DNA of 58,361 nt from Clostridiales bacterium (GTDB taxonomy: Bacteria > Bacillota > Clostridia > Oscillospirales > Oscillospiraceae), in contig JAJUGN010000009.1 in NCBI GenBank assembly GCA_029265975.1, forward strand, positions 1 to 58,361, in the 5' to 3' direction. Numbering within the stretch: position 1 is the stretch's first letter; each line of letters opens with the position of its first letter. The translations under genes and the position numbers were made by a program. Below are positions 8,588 through 17,443 of this stretch, piece by piece. The notes below the pieces were generated by a model. That model ran no database searches. It had not been told where the DNA came from and was given only the letters and a program-made list of their open reading frames with translations.

Positions 8588-9392
8588 AGTAAGACTCGAC
8601 CTCCTGGTTTTCCAGAAAGGCCTTACAGACAGCCGCGAAAGAGCCCGTACCGAAATTATGAGCGGCAATGTCTTTGTGAACGGGCAAAGAGCGGACAAGC
8701 CCGGCACCGCCGTGGACGAAACTTCATTGCTTGAGCTGCGCGGAGCCTCGCCCGGCTTTGTAAGCCGCGGCGGCCTTAAGCTTCAAAAGGCGCTGGATTT
8801 TTTCGGGGTTTCTCCCGAGGGAAAGATATGCCTGGACTGCGGGGCCTCCACCGGAGGCTTTACGGACTGCCTCCTCAAGAGAGGCGCTATAAAGGTTTAC
8901 GCTGTTGACGTCGGCTACGGACAGCTCGCCTGGACAATAAGGAACGACCCCAGGGTGGTTACCCTTGAACGGACCAATATAAGGTACGTTACAAAAGAGC
9001 AGATACCGGACGATGTCGATCTCGCGGTCATCGACGTATCATTTATATCGCTAAAGCTCGTACTGCCGCCGGTAAAGGCTCTCCTGAAGGGAAGCGGAGA
9101 GGTCATTTGTCTGATAAAGCCGCAGTTTGAAGCGGGAAGGGATAAAGTCGGCAAAAAGGGCGTTGTGCGCGATAACGCCGCACGTCTTGAAGTCCTCGAG
9201 AATTTTCTCTCCTACGCTTCCGCAAACGGTTTTTCGGTCAGGGGACTTACCTGCTCGCCGATAAAGGGCCCCGAAGGCAACATTGAATTTCTCGGCTATC
9301 TGGGCTTTGGAAACGGCCGGATTATAGACGCGGCCGGAGTGCTCAAAGAGGCTGTCGATGAGCTTGAAAACGGAAAGGGGGGAACGGCTTGA
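8580..9392 (+). CDS. TlyA-family 16S/23S rRNA 2'-O-methyltransferase
   Basis: A 270-residue protein with an N-terminal S4 RNA-binding domain (residues 3-60, RLDLLVFQKGLTDSRERA) and an FtsJ-like Rossmann methyltransferase domain (LDCGASTGGFTDCLL near residue 82; VDVGYGQLAW). TlyA proteins add 2'-O-methyl groups to rRNA cytidines; older annotation as haemolysin is misleading. It starts with GTG overlapping the dxs stop by eight bases behind AAGAGG. It ends overlapping the nadK start by four bases, so translation is coupled across the operon. Confidence 0.92.
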   Translation: MSKVRLDLLVFQKGLTDSRERARTEIMSGNVFVNGQRADKPGTAVDETSLLELRGASPGFVSRGGLKLQKALDFFGVSPEGKICLDCGASTGGFTDCLLKRGAIKVYAVDVGYGQLAWTIRNDPRVVTLERTNIRYVTKEQIPDDVDLAVIDVSFISLKLVLPPVKALLKGSGEVICLIKPQFEAGRDKVGKKGVVRDNAARLEVLENFLSYASANGFSVRGLTCSPIKGPEGNIEFLGYLGFGNGRIIDAAGVLKEAVDELENGKGGTA

Positions 9393-10252
9393 AGAATGTT
9401 GTGCTTTGCACAAATCCCAGAAGGGACGCGGATTTTAAGTTTACCCTTTCGATCCGCAGGCTTATACAGGAATATGGGATAGCGCCTCTGAATACCGTTC
9501 TGTTTCCGCAGAAGGATGCGGAGCTTCCTAAGGATATGGAATTTATCCCGATCGAGGACGCGCTCAAAGGAGCCGAGCTTCTGATATGTCTTGGCGGGGA
9601 CGGAACCATACTGCACGCCGCGAAGGCGGCGGCGAAAAACGGCGTGCCGATTCTGGGAATAAATATTGGGCGCAAGGGCTTCATCGCCGACCTTGAGGCA
9701 GCGGACTACGGGAGGATAACGGAAGCCGTTTCAGGAAAGTTCACGGTAGACGAGCGGATGATGCTTGATGCGAATATTGTGCGCGCAGGCGAAACGATCT
9801 ACTCCGACTTCGCGCTTAACGACGCCGTCGTGGCAAGGGGCAGCATAAACCGAACGATAGATTTTGCGGTTTACGGGGACGGAAAAAAGATATTCAATCT
9901 GTCGGGAGACGGGATCATAGTAGCGACGCCTACGGGCTCGACCGCATATTCAATGTCCGCCGGCGGCCCGATACTGGAACCCTCCGCAAGCGCGCTTGTG
10001 GTCACGCCCATATGCGCCCACGACCTGAGGGCAAAAGCCTTCGTGCTCTCAAGCGAGGCCGAGGTTACCATAGAAATAGGCGATCTTAACGAAAAGAGCG
10101 CATTTTTATCGCTTGACGGACCTGAAACCGCGGAGCTTATCAGCGGGGACAGGGTCAAGATAACTAAATCGGATTATAAAACCCGGCTTGTAAGAGTGCT
10201 CAACAGAAGCTTTTACGAGATAGTCAACCAAAAGCTGGGGGCGGGCCTATAA
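9389..10252 (+). CDS. nadK: NAD kinase
   Basis: This 287-residue enzyme phosphorylates NAD to NADP. The diagnostic GGDGT motif appears in LLICLGGDGTILHAAKA (about residue 70). NDAVVARG is next, then the substrate-site segment GDGIIVATPTGSTAYSMSAGG. Length is normal. The start codon is TTG at 9389 behind GGGGGGAA, within the end of tlyA. Confidence 0.94.
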   Translation: MKNVVLCTNPRRDADFKFTLSIRRLIQEYGIAPLNTVLFPQKDAELPKDMEFIPIEDALKGAELLICLGGDGTILHAAKAAAKNGVPILGINIGRKGFIADLEAADYGRITEAVSGKFTVDERMMLDANIVRAGETIYSDFALNDAVVARGSINRTIDFAVYGDGKKIFNLSGDGIIVATPTGSTAYSMSAGGPILEPSASALVVTPICAHDLRAKAFVLSSEAEVTIEIGDLNEKSAFLSLDGPETAELISGDRVKITKSDYKTRLVRVLNRSFYEIVNQKLGAGL

Positions 10253-10272
10253 GCCGGAAGGGAGTTTACGGG

Positions 10273-10722
10273 ATGAAAGGTTCAAGACAGGAAGCAATAC
10301 TGAAAATCATCGAGCAAACGGACATCGAAAATCAGAATCAGCTTATCGAGGAGCTTAAGAAGTACGGATACAGCAGCACCCAGGCCACCGTGTCAAGAGA
10401 CATAAGGGAACTGCGGCTTGTCAAGGAGCTTACCGCAGGCGGAGGCTACCGCTATGCCGCCCCTTCAAAGAACGAGATGGCCAACAACAGCCTGCGTCTG
10501 AAGAATATACTTAAGGAGTGTGTGACCTCGGTAGACTACGCCCAGAATATAGTGGTAATAAAAACCCTTCCGGGGCTAGCTTCCGCCGCATGCTCGGCCA
10601 TAGACGGCATGGAAATCAGGGATCTTGTCGGCACTCTTGCTGGCGACGACACCGCGTTCCTCGCGATGCGTGACGTAGAATGCGCCAGGGTATTCTGCAA
10701 GGAAATTTACGAGCTGCTATAA
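10273..10722 (+). CDS. argR: Arginine repressor ArgR
   Basis: At 149 residues this matches the ArgR/AhrC family. The N-terminal winged helix has the recognition-helix signature STQATVSRDIRELRLVK (residues 36-52). The C-terminal oligomerisation and arginine-binding domain contains VVIKTLPGLASAACSAID and GTLAGDDTAFLA. ArgR hexamers repress arginine biosynthesis and can activate catabolism. Its position between nadK and recN is a conserved Clostridia and Bacillus arrangement. Confidence 0.95.
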   Translation: MKGSRQEAILKIIEQTDIENQNQLIEELKKYGYSSTQATVSRDIRELRLVKELTAGGGYRYAAPSKNEMANNSLRLKNILKECVTSVDYAQNIVVIKTLPGLASAACSAIDGMEIRDLVGTLAGDDTAFLAMRDVECARVFCKEIYELL

Positions 10723-10745
10723 AACCATTAAGGGGTAAGTGCGGA

Positions 10746-12416
10746 ATGCTTACGGTTTTGCATATAGAGAATATCGCGGTCATAGAAAAAGCCGACATAG
10801 AATTTGGAAGAGGGCTGAACGTTATGACCGGAGAAACGGGCGCGGGCAAATCCATCGTCATCGACGCGATCAGCGCCGTCCTCGGCGAGCGAACCTCAAG
10901 GGAGCTTATCCGCACAGGTGCGCAGAACGCCCTTGTAACAGCGGTTTTCAACGAATTGCCGCCGGACTTGAAATGGTATGAGGACAGCGGGATACTGCCC
11001 GACGAAGAAGGAAACCTCTTTATAATGAGGAAAATAACCTCCGACGGAAAGAACAGCTGCAGGGTAAACGGCTGTCCCGTGACAGTTGCCCAGCTGAGGT
11101 CTCTCGGGCGCGAGCTGCTCAATATCCACGGTCAGCACGACAGCCTGCAGATGTTCGACGAGAGCTATCAGCTTGAATTCGTGGACGGCTTCGGTCAGAT
11201 AAGCGCCGAAGCTTACAGGAGAACATACGGCGAGTACCGCGGCATACTTAAGGAAATAGAAGCGCTTACAATGGACGAGTCCGAAAAGGAGAGGAAAAAG
11301 GACATTCTCAGCTTCCAGATATCAGAGCTGGAGAGCGCAAAGCTCAGGGACGGCGAGGACGAGGAGCTTGAAGCGCGGCGGCTTTTCCTTAAAAGCGCGG
11401 CGAAGCGGACCGAAAGCATAGAAAAGGTCTTGCAGCTTTTTGACGGAGACGATGAAAACGAAGGAATTTACGCGCTTGCCGCGAATGCGGAGCGTCTCCT
11501 TTCCTCGGCCTTCATGCGCGGGGATGACGGCTTTGGGAAAGACCTGCTCGACGACGTTTCGGAAATTTGCCGCTCAGCCTCATGCGTAGTGGAGCGGCTG
11601 CGCGAACTGAGGGACGAGCTGGAGTTTTCGCCCGAGGAGTATGACCGCATCGAAACAAGGCTCGCATCGTTAAACAGGCTTTCGAGGAAATACGGAGGCA
11701 ACGTGAAATTCCTTATGGAATATCTTGATAAGTGCCGCAGCGAGTTTGAAAGCATCGAATATGCGGGCGACAGGCTCATCAAGCTGAATAAACAGCTCGA
11801 AGCCAAGAGGAAAGAGTGCGAGGCACTTGCCGAAAGGCTTTCCGAGGACAGAATGAAAGCGGCGAAGCGCCTTAAGGAAAGGGTCCTCAATGAGCTTTTG
11901 CAGCTGGACATGCCGAAGGTGCGTCTGGAAATAGCTTTTGCCGAGAAGGCGATGGATATGAGCGGCAAGGACTCCGTGTCTTTCGAGATGTCCACAAACC
12001 CGGGCGAGAGCTTAAGACCGATAAGCAAAATAGCCTCAGGCGGCGAGCTTTCCCGAATAATGCTTGCCCTCAAGACTGTTATTGCGGAAAAGGATAGGAT
12101 AGGCACGCTGATATTTGACGAGGTGGACAGCGGGGTCAGCGGCAAGGCGGCTCAAAAGGTGGGAGCCAAGCTTAAGGAAGCCGCGCTGCACCGCCAGGTG
12201 ATCTCGGTCACGCATCTGCCCCAGGTCGCGGCCTATGCCGATATACACCTTAAGGTAATGAAAAATACCGATGGATCGCGTACGGACATTACGGTGAGGC
12301 AGCTTGACAGTCAGGAGCGGATTGCCGAAATAGCCCGCATCATATCCGGAGAAAATATCACGGATCTTAGCTTGAAGCATGCGGAAGAGATGATATTAAT
12401 GGCCGGAGGCCATTGA
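10746..12416 (+). CDS. recN: DNA repair protein RecN
   Basis: This 556-residue SMC-like ATPase works in double-strand-break repair. It starts MLTVLHIENIAVIEKADIEF, with Walker A MTGETGAGKSI (residues 33-43). Helical coiled-coil arms run through the middle. The C-terminal half holds the ABC signature IASGGELSRIMLALK and Walker B TLIFDEVDSGVSGKAA. ATG 10746 is chosen because AAGGGG lies about ten bases upstream and homology begins there. The stop codon lies inside the -35 box of the tyrS promoter. Confidence 0.95.
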   Translation: MLTVLHIENIAVIEKADIEFGRGLNVMTGETGAGKSIVIDAISAVLGERTSRELIRTGAQNALVTAVFNELPPDLKWYEDSGILPDEEGNLFIMRKITSDGKNSCRVNGCPVTVAQLRSLGRELLNIHGQHDSLQMFDESYQLEFVDGFGQISAEAYRRTYGEYRGILKEIEALTMDESEKERKKDILSFQISELESAKLRDGEDEELEARRLFLKSAAKRTESIEKVLQLFDGDDENEGIYALAANAERLLSSAFMRGDDGFGKDLLDDVSEICRSASCVVERLRELRDELEFSPEEYDRIETRLASLNRLSRKYGGNVKFLMEYLDKCRSEFESIEYAGDRLIKLNKQLEAKRKECEALAERLSEDRMKAAKRLKERVLNELLQLDMPKVRLEIAFAEKAMDMSGKDSVSFEMSTNPGESLRPISKIASGGELSRIMLALKTVIAEKDRIGTLIFDEVDSGVSGKAAQKVGAKLKEAALHRQVISVTHLPQVAAYADIHLKVMKNTDGSRTDITVRQLDSQERIAEIARIISGENITDLSLKHAEEMILMAGGH

Positions 12417-12441
12417 CAAATCGTATTTCTATGTATATAAT
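12413..12441 (+). promoter_or_regulatory. Consensus sigma-A promoter of tyrS
   Basis: TTGACA (12413-12418) and TATAAT (12436-12441) match the consensus at all twelve positions with a 17-base spacer. The -35 box overlaps the recN stop codon. Transcription would begin near 12448, just upstream of the T-box leader. Confidence 0.85.
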
Positions 12442-12474
12442 TAATACAAAACTTGAATATAATATTCAGTAAAA

Positions 12475-12736
12475 ATGCGAGGAAGAGAACCAGTAACACG
12501 CAGCCTGCCTGCAAAGAGAGACTCCGTAAGGTGCAAGGAGGAGAGGCGCTGTGTGCGAATACCTCTCGGAGCAGCCGCCCGAAAGCGTTTGCGAGTAGGC
12601 GCGAGCCGGGTTCGCCCGTTAAAGCGGAGGAGTCATGCACTCCCTGATGCCTTTGCCGGGAGACAAGGGTGAACCAGAGGTGGTACAGCGTAATTTACGC
12701 CCTCTGCTCATATGAGCAGAGGGCTATTATTTTTTT
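12475..12736 (+). promoter_or_regulatory. Tyrosine-specific T-box riboswitch
   Basis: The leader carries the ordered parts of a T-box. Stem I lies at about 12479-12570, with an AGAGA-type motif near 12520 and a likely tyrosine specifier UAC at 12560-12562 in the context GCGAAUACC. The T-box segment is AGAGGTGGTACAGCG at 12676-12690, whose UGGU can pair with the tRNA acceptor end. A terminator follows at 12699-12724. CAGAGG (12675-12680) can pair with CCTCTG (12701-12706) to form the competing antiterminator. Uncharged tRNA-Tyr should therefore allow read-through into tyrS. Confidence 0.9.
12699..12736 (+). terminator. T-box terminator
   Basis: Nearly all of 12699-12724 is one inverted repeat (GCCCTCTGCTCA paired with TGAGCAGAGGGC), followed by TATTATTTTTTT. 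It lies 12 bases before the tyrS ATG and shares its 5' arm with the antiterminator. Confidence 0.9.
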
Positions 12737-12748
12737 GGAGTGAGAATT

Positions 12749-13975
12749 ATGACGGTTTATGACGAGCTTGTGGCAAGGGGCCTTATCGCGCAGGTCACTG
12801 ACGAGGATGAAATAAAGGAGCTTATTAACAATGGGAAGGCCACGTTCTATATAGGCTTCGACCCCACGGCCGACAGCCTTCATGTAGGGCATTTTATGGC
12901 GCTTTGCCTGATGAAGCGTCTCCAGATGGCGGGCAACCGGCCAATCGCGCTTATCGGAGGCGGCACCGCGATGATAGGCGACCCGACGGGCCGCACGGAC
13001 ATGCGCCAGATGATGACTCCGGAAATCATTGCTCATAACTGCGAGTGCTTCAAAAAGCAGATGAGCAGGTTTATTGATTTTTCCGACGGAAAGGCAATAA
13101 TGGCGAACAACGCGGACTGGCTCATGGAGCTCAATTATGTCCAGCTCCTGCGCGAAGTCGGCCCGCACTTTTCGGTCAACCGCATGCTGACCGCCGAATG
13201 TTACAGGCAGCGTATGGAGAAGGGGCTCACGTTCCTCGAGTTCAACTATATGATAATGCAGAGCTATGACTTCTACGAGCTTTTCAGAAGATACGGTTGC
13301 AGGCTCCAGTGCGGCGGGGACGACCAGTGGTCAAATATACTCGGCGGGACCGAGCTTATACGGCGCAAGCTGGGTGAGGATGCCTACGGGCTTACAATCA
13401 CTTTGCTTTTGACCAGCGAAGGCAAAAAAATGGGAAAAACCCAGTCCGGCGCGGTATGGCTTGACCCTGAAAAAACGTCTCCCTACGATTTTTACCAGTA
13501 CTGGCGCAACGTCGAGGACGCCGACGTTCTGAAATGCCTGCGAATGCTGACGTTCCTGCCGCTTGATGAAATAGAAAAAATGGAGAAGTGGGAAGGCAGC
13601 GAGCTGAACGCGGCCAAGGAGATTTTGGCGTTTGAGCTGACAAAGCTCGTGCACGATGAGGAAGAGGCAAGAAAGGCAAGGGAAGCGGCGAGGGCGCTTT
13701 TTTCCGCCGGAGGGGATCTTTCAAACATGCCCTCAACGGAAATCGTGGACTCCGATTTTGCTGACGGTGAGATCGGCATTATAGAGCTCCTTGTAAAAAC
13801 CGGGCTTGTATCCTCCAAATCCGAGGGCAGGCGCGCCGTGGAGCAGGGAGGCGTGGAGGCCGGAGGCAAAAAGGTTTCCGATTTCACCCAGAAGTTCACA
13901 AGGCAGCAGCTTATGGGCGAAGGAATAATAATCAGGAAGGGAAAAAAGGCCTTCAACAGGGTCTACTCAAAATAG
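12749..13975 (+). CDS. tyrS: Tyrosyl-tRNA synthetase
   Basis: This 408-residue class I synthetase charges tRNA-Tyr. The HIGH-type motif is [12 protein letters not shown] (residues 42-53), the KMSKS-type loop is [10 protein letters not shown], and tyrosine-site residues lie in [12 protein letters not shown] and [12 protein letters not shown]-terminal S4-type RNA-binding segment ([20 protein letters not shown]) is present. ATG 12749 is preferred over the GTG at 12740 because GGAGTGA at 12737-12743 then sits at proper distance. The gene is controlled by the T-box immediately upstream. Confidence 0.95.
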   Translation: MTVYDELVARGLIAQVTDEDEIKELINNGKATFYIGFDPTADSLHVGHFMALCLMKRLQMAGNRPIALIGGGTAMIGDPTGRTDMRQMMTPEIIAHNCECFKKQMSRFIDFSDGKAIMANNADWLMELNYVQLLREVGPHFSVNRMLTAECYRQRMEKGLTFLEFNYMIMQSYDFYELFRRYGCRLQCGGDDQWSNILGGTELIRRKLGEDAYGLTITLLLTSEGKKMGKTQSGAVWLDPEKTSPYDFYQYWRNVEDADVLKCLRMLTFLPLDEIEKMEKWEGSELNAAKEILAFELTKLVHDEEEARKAREAARALFSAGGDLSNMPSTEIVDSDFADGEIGIIELLVKTGLVSSKSEGRRAVEQGGVEAGGKKVSDFTQKFTRQQLMGEGIIIRKGKKAFNRVYSK

Positions 13976-13981
13976 AGAATA

Positions 13982-14018
13982 CCGCCCGGTACGTTCCGTC
14001 GTACCGGGCGGCGTTTTT
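13982..14018. terminator. Bidirectional terminator between tyrS and glnS
   Basis: Perfect 11-base arms CCGCCCGGTAC (13982-13992) and GTACCGGGCGG (14001-14011) are followed by CGTTTTTT. The genes on either side converge, so it can serve both. Confidence 0.88.
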
Positions 14019-15679
14019 TACGGCTTAAAGCTGTCCTTAAGCGATACGCTGCGGTTGAAAACAGGCGAGCCGGGTTTTGAATCCTTATTGTCCACACAGA
14101 AGTAGCCGAGTCTTAAAAACTGGAAGCTGTCGGGGAAAGACGCGTCCTGCAGGCAGCGCTCGAGCTTGCAGTTCTTCAGCGTTTCAAGCGAATTCGGGTT
14201 GATGAATTCAAGGAAATTCCTGTCGGCCGCATCGGGATCGGGATCGGTGAAAAGGTTCTCGTAAACCCTTACCTCGGCCTCCAGCGCGGTCAGGGAATCA
14301 ACCCAGTGTATCGTGCCCCGGACCTTGCGCCCGTCGGGGGTGTTCCCCCCGCGCGTTTCGGGATCGTATTCAGCCAAAACCTCGGTCACTTTTCCGTTTC
14401 CGTCCTTCACGCAGCCTGTGCATTTAACGATATAGGCGGATTTGAGGCGCACCTCGTTGCCGGGATAGAGGCGGTTATACTTCTTTACGGGCTCTTCCAT
14501 GAAATCGTCCGCTTCGATCCAGAGATTTTTTGAGAAACTGACAGTTCTGAAGCCGTCGCCGGGATTTTCGGGGTTGTTCTCGACCTCGAACAGCTCCGTC
14601 TTGCCGTCGGGGTAATTCGTAATTGTCAGCTTTATCGGCCGGAGGACGGCCATCACGCGTTTTGCCTTAAGGTTAAGATCCTCGCGCAGACAATGCTCGA
14701 GAAAAGCGAAGTCGACGGTGCTGGGGACCTTTGAAACGCCTATCCGGTCTATAAAATTCCTGATGGACGAGGGCGTGTAGCCGCGGCGGCGAAGTCCGCA
14801 GAGCGTAGGCATGCGCGGGTCGTCCCAGCCGCTGACAAGACCTTCCTCGACCAGCTTTCTGAGCTTGCGCTTGCTCATTACGGTATAGCTGATGCTTAGC
14901 CGCGCGAATTCTATCTGGCGCGGACTGCATTCTACGTCGGTGTTGTTTATAACCCAGTCGTAAAGAGGGCGGTGGTCTTCGTACTCAAGCGAACAGAGTG
15001 AATGGGTGATGCCCTCTATGGCGTCCTGGATAGGGTGCGCGAAATCGTACATGGGGTAGATGCACCATTTGTCGCCTGTTCGGTGATGGCTGACATACCG
15101 GATCCGGTAAAGCACCGGGTCGCGCATATTGAAATTGCCGGAGGCGAGATCTATCTTAGCGCGCAGCGTCATGGCGCCCTCGGGAAACTCTCCGTTTTTC
15201 ATGCGCCTGAACAGATCGAGACTTTCGGATATCGGGCGATCGCGGTAGGGGCTTACCGCAGGAGTGGTGAGATCGCCGCGTTTCGCCTTGAACTCCTCGG
15301 GAGAAAGCTCGCATACATAGGCTAGCCCCTTCTTTATAAGGCCCACGGCAAGCTCGTAGGTTTTCTCAAAGTAGTCGGAGCCGTAATAGAATCTGTCGTC
15401 CCAGGAAAATCCCAGCCATTTGATGTCTTCCTTGATAGCGTCCACATACTCCGCGTCTTCCTTTGCGGGGTTTGTGTCGTCCATGCGAAGGTTGCATAGC
15501 CCCCCGTATTTCTCCGCTGAGCCGAAATTGATGCATAAAGCCTTGCAATGGCCTATATGAAGGTAACCGTTGGGTTCGGGCGGAAAACGGGTGTGGACTT
15601 TTTTGCCCGCAAACCTCCCGCCTTCGGCTATGTCTTCCTCTATAAAAGCGTGGATAAAATTTTTAGAAATTTCTTCCAT
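14018..15679 (-). CDS. glnS: Glutaminyl-tRNA synthetase
   Basis: This 553-residue class I synthetase charges tRNA-Gln directly. It has PPEPNGYLHIGHCKA (HIGH motif, residues 33-47), RMDDTNPAKE, the KMSKS-type VMSKRKLRKL and a C-terminal anticodon-binding beta-barrel region. Start 15679 (MEEISK) is chosen because GGGAGTG precedes it at good spacing and GlnRS homology begins within 30 residues; the open frame continues upstream but reads through the divergent promoter region. Many Firmicutes lack GlnRS and use Glu-tRNA amidation, so this lineage has the direct route, possibly gained by transfer in an ancestor. Confidence 0.93.
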   Translation of the reverse strand: MEEISKNFIHAFIEEDIAEGGRFAGKKVHTRFPPEPNGYLHIGHCKALCINFGSAEKYGGLCNLRMDDTNPAKEDAEYVDAIKEDIKWLGFSWDDRFYYGSDYFEKTYELAVGLIKKGLAYVCELSPEEFKAKRGDLTTPAVSPYRDRPISESLDLFRRMKNGEFPEGAMTLRAKIDLASGNFNMRDPVLYRIRYVSHHRTGDKWCIYPMYDFAHPIQDAIEGITHSLCSLEYEDHRPLYDWVINNTDVECSPRQIEFARLSISYTVMSKRKLRKLVEEGLVSGWDDPRMPTLCGLRRRGYTPSSIRNFIDRIGVSKVPSTVDFAFLEHCLREDLNLKAKRVMAVLRPIKLTITNYPDGKTELFEVENNPENPGDGFRTVSFSKNLWIEADDFMEEPVKKYNRLYPGNEVRLKSAYIVKCTGCVKDGNGKVTEVLAEYDPETRGGNTPDGRKVRGTIHWVDSLTALEAEVRVYENLFTDPDPDAADRNFLEFINPNSLETLKNCKLERCLQDASFPDSFQFLRLGYFCVDNKDSKPGSPVFNRSVSLKDSFKP

Positions 15680-15716
15680 CGAATCACTCCCGATTTCGCT
15701 GATTATTTGCATATTA

Positions 15717-15773
15717 TATACTAAAACAGGAAAAAAGAAAATAATATTTACAAAAACTTTGCGTTTTAGTATA
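15717..15773. repeat. 11-bp inverted repeat in the glnS / deacetylase divergent promoter region
   Basis: TATACTAAAAC (15717-15727) and GTTTTAGTATA (15763-15773) are exact reverse complements separated by 35 bases. Each arm overlaps a TATAAT-like -10 box, on the minus strand at 15718-15713 and on the plus strand at 15770-15775. It could be an operator pair or coincidental symmetry of two similar promoters. Confidence 0.6.
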
Positions 15774-15775
15774 AT
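15747..15775 (+). promoter_or_regulatory. Sigma-A promoter of the SLH/deacetylase gene
   Basis: TTTACA (15747-15752), a 17-base spacer and a perfect TATAAT (15770-15775). The right arm of the 11-bp inverted repeat covers the -10 box. Confidence 0.7.
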
Positions 15776-15803
15776 ATCATAGTTATCTACACAGCTTTCG
15801 GGG

Positions 15804-17402
15804 GTGCATGGGTTGAGGGGGAGCGTTTTCAGATTAAAGCCGGCGGAAAACGAGTCCCGGCAGTCGGTCAGCAAATTCCGGGCTCCGGATTTGAAGGCGC
15901 TTTTTTGGAAAATGAGGAACCTGGCCTCATCTTTTCTTAAAAAAGCCGCTCTGCCTCCCAATGAAACGGCGCATGCCGCAAAAGCGTTTCCGAAGCGTTT
16001 CTTCGAAGCGGCTGTGAGCTTTTTTGCCGCCAAGAAAAGAACCATTTTCAAGATTTCGGCGCTGCTTATCTGCATTATCACCGCTTTTGCGTCGCTGCCT
16101 TCCTCCGACCCGCCTGCGCGCTATAACGACGTGCCGGAGAAGCACTGGGCGTATCCGTATATTACATATCTGAGCGAGAAGGGCTTTCTCAGGGGTTATG
16201 TGGGCGGAAATTTTTCGCCGGACAGCAGCGTAACGGTTGCTGAATTCATTGCCGCGGCCTGCCGCATGACCGGAATGGACGATACAAAGCTTGAAAAAAG
16301 CGGATACTCGCCGGAAGCCGCGATAAAATATGCGAACTACATGAACTGGGTAAAGGATAAGGACGTGCCTTCCGCGGACTATTCAAAACCGATAACAAGG
16401 GAGCTTGCCGTCAAGATTGCGATAACTGCCTTTTTCCCGCAAATAGCTAAAGAAGCCTCGGTTTTTTTAGCGCCGAAAATAGAAAATAAAAATGAAATAG
16501 ACCCGGTCAATCTCAAAAGCATAAGGCTTGCCTATTCCATGGGTATTCTGACGGGCTACGCGGACGGTGCGTTCAAGGCCAAAGAGAATCTGAGCAGAGC
16601 CGAAGCGGCAGCCATGCTTTACAGGGTGTGGTCGAAATATTATAAAGAGCCGAGCGGGCTCGAATCCGTGACCGTACCCATACTTCTGTACCACCATATT
16701 TCAAATTCCCCGGGCTACACTACTCCCGCCAAATTTCGCGAGGATATGGAAAACCTCAAGAAAGCCGGCTTCAGCACCATTTTTTACAGGGATCTTTATG
16801 AATATGCCGCTAACGGAAAAGAGCTGCCGGAAAAGCCGGTCATAGTGTCTTTTGACGACGGCTATTACAGCAACTATGAGCATGCTTATCCGGTGCTCAA
16901 GGAGCTGGGCATGAAGGCGGAGATATCCGTGATAGGCTGCTGGGTGGGCATAAAGGATCATTCTGGAGTCATACCGCATTTTGGCTGGAGCGAGGCTAAG
17001 GAGATGTACAGATCTGAAACCGTTCATATCGAGGCTCACTCTTACAGGATGCACGACTACGACCCTAACGGGAAGGTCACGCGCCACGGGGTTTTGAAGC
17101 GTCAGGACGAGGACTATGAGCGCTACATAAAAGCCTTTGTAAGCGATACGAAAACCATTACTTCGCTTATAGAGGAGAACATGGACTACAAGCCGATCGC
17201 CTATACATACCCAAACGGCTATAACACCCCGCTGAGCGAAAAAATACTGGAGTCCCTCGGGTATAAGATCACGCTGACTATCAACGAAGGAATAAACACA
17301 ATAATAAAGGGCGATACTTCATCGCTGATGCATTTGAAGCGCATTGCCGTAGACAATTATAAAGGCGATGTTGTTAGCCTGATAAACAGAAGATATATAT
17401 GA
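15804..17402 (+). CDS. Membrane-anchored SLH-domain polysaccharide deacetylase
   Basis: A protein of up to 532 residues that probably trims acetyl groups from a cell-wall or surface polysaccharide. A basic N-terminal region of about 80 residues precedes one membrane segment (IFKISALLICIITAFASL, about residues 81-98). S-layer-homology repeats follow (DVPEKHWAYPYITYLSEKGF; AYSMGILTGYADGAFKA). From about residue 290 there is a NodB domain with VPILLYHHIS, the metal and base motif SFDDGYYSNYEHA, and EAHSYRMH. The start is uncertain: GTG 15804, TTG 15813 behind GGGGGTG, or ATG 15912. The long cytosolic N-terminus ahead of the anchor is unusual and argues that the true start may be internal. valS follows 41 bases downstream. 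Confidence 0.85.
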   Translation: MHGLRGSVFRLKPAENESRQSVSKFRAPDLKALFWKMRNLASSFLKKAALPPNETAHAAKAFPKRFFEAAVSFFAAKKRTIFKISALLICIITAFASLPSSDPPARYNDVPEKHWAYPYITYLSEKGFLRGYVGGNFSPDSSVTVAEFIAAACRMTGMDDTKLEKSGYSPEAAIKYANYMNWVKDKDVPSADYSKPITRELAVKIAITAFFPQIAKEASVFLAPKIENKNEIDPVNLKSIRLAYSMGILTGYADGAFKAKENLSRAEAAAMLYRVWSKYYKEPSGLESVTVPILLYHHISNSPGYTTPAKFREDMENLKKAGFSTIFYRDLYEYAANGKELPEKPVIVSFDDGYYSNYEHAYPVLKELGMKAEISVIGCWVGIKDHSGVIPHFGWSEAKEMYRSETVHIEAHSYRMHDYDPNGKVTRHGVLKRQDEDYERYIKAFVSDTKTITSLIEENMDYKPIAYTYPNGYNTPLSEKILESLGYKITLTINEGINTIIKGDTSSLMHLKRIAVDNYKGDVVSLINRRYI

Positions 17403-17443
17403 GCTGAAACGTACATTCCCAGCATTCGAAAGGATATGAAACA

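Noticed and set aside
12453-12672. Short open frames within the tyrS leader
   Set aside because: They overlap the T-box stems and specifier; the region is explained as regulatory RNA.
15680-16081. Upstream extension of glnS by about 134 codons
   Set aside because: The extension runs through the divergent promoter region and into the opposite gene; GlnRS homology begins at 15679 behind a good ribosome site.
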